From positions 1-8,768 of the forward strand of contig DLVS01000154.1 of the NCBI GenBank assembly GCA_003445095.1: DNA of 8,768 bases. The letters run 5' to 3'. This document shows, in pieces, positions 7,001 to 8,768 of this stretch. The notes under the pieces were generated by a model that saw only the letters and a program-made list of their open reading frames with translations, did not search any database and was not told the DNA's origin. Every line of letters begins with the position of its first letter. The first letter of the stretch is position 1. The translations under genes and the position numbers were made by a program. Source of the stretch: Verrucomicrobiales bacterium (GTDB taxonomy: Bacteria; Verrucomicrobiota; Verrucomicrobiia; Limisphaerales; UBA9464).

Positions 7001-7771
7001 TTACCGCGCCCGCTTGCGAAGAGCCCAACCCAGGGTCAAAACGCCGGTTGCCAGTAACGCCCAGGTGGAAGGCTCGGGCACTGGGGACGTACTGAAGGAT
7101 AGGTCATCGAGGACATGGCCTTGGGCATCGGGATAGCCAATAGGGCGCGGCTCCCCCGAGAAGTCGTCGTAGCCAAAGCTGCGGAATTCGAACTTCAATT
7201 CCGCCGCCATTCCGGCATAGGGGCTGACGTCCACGGCGAAGTAGTGGTAGAGAGGAATGTCCGGGTTGCCAGAAGGAACGTCGGGTTGAGCGAATAGGGG
7301 CAGTTGTTCCCCGGCCAGGTACACCCGCAAATCATCCCCGTGGTAGAGGAAGCGCAGAGACAGAGCATCGCCGGGAACGTCGCCCGTCTGGCGCAGCTCA
7401 AACGGCCAGAGTGTACCGTCAGGGGCAAGGGGGTATGAAAGTGGCCAGATCCCGAGGGAAAAGCGGCCCACGACCGGCACCGGCGAATTAGCGCCAAAAT
7501 GGGTATCACGGAAGTCCCGATCCAGGAGGCTTCCCCACCCGGCAAAGCGTTGCGAATAGTTGTATCCCACCGAAGACTGTGGCTCCGAATACCAGCCAGG
7601 GGTCATCCACTCCCCTTTAATCCCGGGGAAGGGCCCACTAGGAATCGGATCGGGAAACCATGAAGGGAACTGAGGATTGTCAAAACTGAGATTGACGAAC
7701 TCACCTGAGACCGACCGCACGCTATTGGCAATGGCAACGACGGCTGCCGCAATTAATTGGTAGGCTTTCAT
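7001..7771 (-). CDS. PEP-CTERM sorting-domain protein (exosortase substrate)
   Basis: This is a 256-residue exported protein. It has a signal peptide (MKAYQLIAAAVVAIANS, cleavage near residues 20-23), a beta-rich, aromatic middle part (about 24-228) with no catalytic motif that I recognise, and a classic C-terminal sorting signal. That signal consists of VPEPST at 231-236, a hydrophobic segment (WALLATGVLTLGWAL) and the basic end RKRAR. Exosortase recognises this signal and cleaves such proteins as they reach the envelope; many are extracellular-matrix or surface proteins. The middle resembles other Verrucomicrobiota PEP-CTERM proteins in its opening 'vNLSFDNP' strand and early PGW motif. Its ATG overlaps the TGA of the upstream gene (ATGA), so translation is probably coupled. 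A possible AAGGA lies about 17 bases upstream, too far to act alone. No exosortase gene is in this window. Confidence 0.88.
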   Translation of the reverse strand: MKAYQLIAAAVVAIANSVRSVSGEFVNLSFDNPQFPSWFPDPIPSGPFPGIKGEWMTPGWYSEPQSSVGYNYSQRFAGWGSLLDRDFRDTHFGANSPVPVVGRFSLGIWPLSYPLAPDGTLWPFELRQTGDVPGDALSLRFLYHGDDLRVYLAGEQLPLFAQPDVPSGNPDIPLYHYFAVDVSPYAGMAAELKFEFRSFGYDDFSGEPRPIGYPDAQGHVLDDLSFSTSPVPEPSTWALLATGVLTLGWALRKRAR

Positions 7772-8768
7772 GGCACAGTAATGAAGGTTCCTTGGCTCAG
7801 GTTCCAGAAGGACCCCGAGCCAGTGATTTGCAGTTTTGTCGCGCGCACCTGATATGTAGCATTGGCCGGAGCTCCGGAATCGATGTAGCTACATCCATCG
7901 ACCGGGCTCGAAGAATTCAGCGGCGAGGAAAATCCGTCCAGCCCGCTCGTGCTCCGATACACATAGTAGCGGCAGCCAGAATCGGCAGACGGGGTCCAAG
8001 TCAGCGTCACGACCGAACCTGCGCGCGAAGGGTTGATATTCTTGACCGGGCTGACGCGGTGTAAACGCAGGGTTGGATCGCCCAGGATGCTCTGAAACCG
8101 AGGAATTTCGAACGTGGGCGCCACATCGAGCCAGCCGAGCCTCATCAACTCTGCCAACGGCGCCCCTCCGCCCATCAGGGTAAAATCCCAGGTATATCCG
8201 CCTACCGTCGCCAGTCCATAATTCGGCCATCCCAGCGATGAGCGAAGCCAGTTGTTGTTTACAAAAACCTGATTCTGCGCGTTGAGCCTTGCCCAATCTT
8301 CGGCGTACGAAAACCAGACTTGTCGAAAGGTGACCGGAATCTCCTGAGCCGGATCAGCAAATGCGGACGATGCGTGAAGCACGCCCAACCCATCTTGGAC
8401 CGCAATGTCCGTGCCCGTATAGAAGTGAACTCCGAAGTCCGCCGGCACTTTGTCGCGCAGGTTGAAACCGGAGATGATGGTCCCGGGAGCGACTCCAAAG
8501 GCGGCCCCGCTCAAGCCCAGCGCCGAGGTCATTCCGTTTGGCCCCTGACTGTTGCCACTCAAGAAGGAGACCCGTCCGAAGGTAGGAACTCCGTTCGCTC
8601 GGTATTTGAAATCCTTGGCAAAATACCGCTTTAGCAAATCCACTTCAGTCAAAGGGTTGAAGACCGTTAGTCGAGCAAAGTCAATGCGCCCGACCGCGTA
8701 GTCCGGGATGGTAGTCACGCCACTCACTACCGGAAGTTTGTCCAAATCAAACTTTTTATCACCGGCAA
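7768..8768 (-). CDS. Gingipain-like (C25-type) secreted protein with Fn3 tail, 5' end missing
   Basis: Only the last 333 or so residues are visible; the frame stays open to the right edge without a stop, so the TTG at 8745 is not the real start. The pattern follows peptidase C25-like (gingipain-type) proteins of Verrucomicrobiota: YAVGRIDFARL, then TEVDLLKRYFAKDFKYR, a 'NNWLR...GWPNYGLA' segment, and the ILGDPTLRLH motif that closes the caspase-like domain. The final 95 or so residues are a fibronectin type III domain (VVTLTWTPSADSGCRYYVYR ... TYQVRATKL), ending in an NLSQGTF strand. Between the GR motif and GDPTLRL there is no cysteine, so the usual catalytic Cys appears lost. It may be a non-catalytic relative, unless the active site lies elsewhere. 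The stop overlaps the start of the PEP-CTERM gene. The protein is presumably exported, but its signal peptide lies outside the window. Confidence 0.6.
   Translation of the reverse strand, partial: AGDKKFDLDKLPVVSGVTTIPDYAVGRIDFARLTVFNPLTEVDLLKRYFAKDFKYRANGVPTFGRVSFLSGNSQGPNGMTSALGLSGAAFGVAPGTIISGFNLRDKVPADFGVHFYTGTDIAVQDGLGVLHASSAFADPAQEIPVTFRQVWFSYAEDWARLNAQNQVFVNNNWLRSSLGWPNYGLATVGGYTWDFTLMGGGAPLAELMRLGWLDVAPTFEIPRFQSILGDPTLRLHRVSPVKNINPSRAGSVVTLTWTPSADSGCRYYVYRSTSGLDGFSSPLNSSSPVDGCSYIDSGAPANATYQVRATKLQITGSGSFWNLSQGTFITVP

Noticed and set aside
1..8768. CRISPR array, tRNA, rRNA, IS element or prophage genes
   Set aside because: No regularly spaced repeats, no cloverleaf-like sequence, and no transposase, integrase or phage protein in any frame were recognised.

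Overview
The window looks like a chromosome piece from a member of the Verrucomicrobiota (PVC group). Four features point that way: a HEAT-repeat protein with a PVC-type CxxCH haem-binding domain, an exosortase (PEP-CTERM) substrate, a gingipain-like secreted protein whose fibronectin-III tail is of a kind common in this phylum, and a leftover C-terminal tail of the 'W-x-P-V ... FFRL' kind typical of its secreted proteins. The DNA is moderately GC-rich by eye. Taxonomy is inferred from protein types only, as there is no rRNA or other marker gene.

Layout. Bases 1-380 hold no convincing gene. Bases 381-1039 (+) are a compact vapB-vapC toxin-antitoxin pair overlapping by 4 bases, with a small inverted repeat just upstream. 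Directly after vapC lies a 41-codon orphan tail of a secreted protein (1045-1167), then non-coding or decayed sequence up to a complete fabF-type ketosynthase (1433-2692, +). After it comes the start of a lipoprotein (2774 onward, +) that seems cut short where it meets the end of the convergent haem-binding HEAT protein (2958-4994, -). Upstream of that, on the same strand, is a VanZ-like membrane protein (5083-5586, -). Diverging from it is a DUF1295 membrane protein (5780-6606, +) whose reading frame is broken once near its start. A convergent 394-base gap with short repeats follows. The window ends with a two-gene minus-strand unit running off the right edge: a gingipain-like/Fn3 protein (7768-8768, 5' end missing) that overlaps by ATGA the start of a PEP-CTERM protein (7001-7771).

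How the genes work together. Three local units are visible: vapBC; vanZ followed by the haem-binding protein, which may be co-transcribed; and the gingipain-like/PEP-CTERM pair, almost certainly translationally coupled. Several proteins are predicted to act in the envelope or outside the cell. fabF stands alone, with no acyl-carrier protein or other fatty-acid gene beside it. Two gene remnants and one frameshifted gene give the left and middle parts the look of a region under rearrangement. I do not see a clearly new biological system. The most interesting element is the exported pair at the right edge, because the visible protease-like part has no cysteine that could serve as the catalytic residue.
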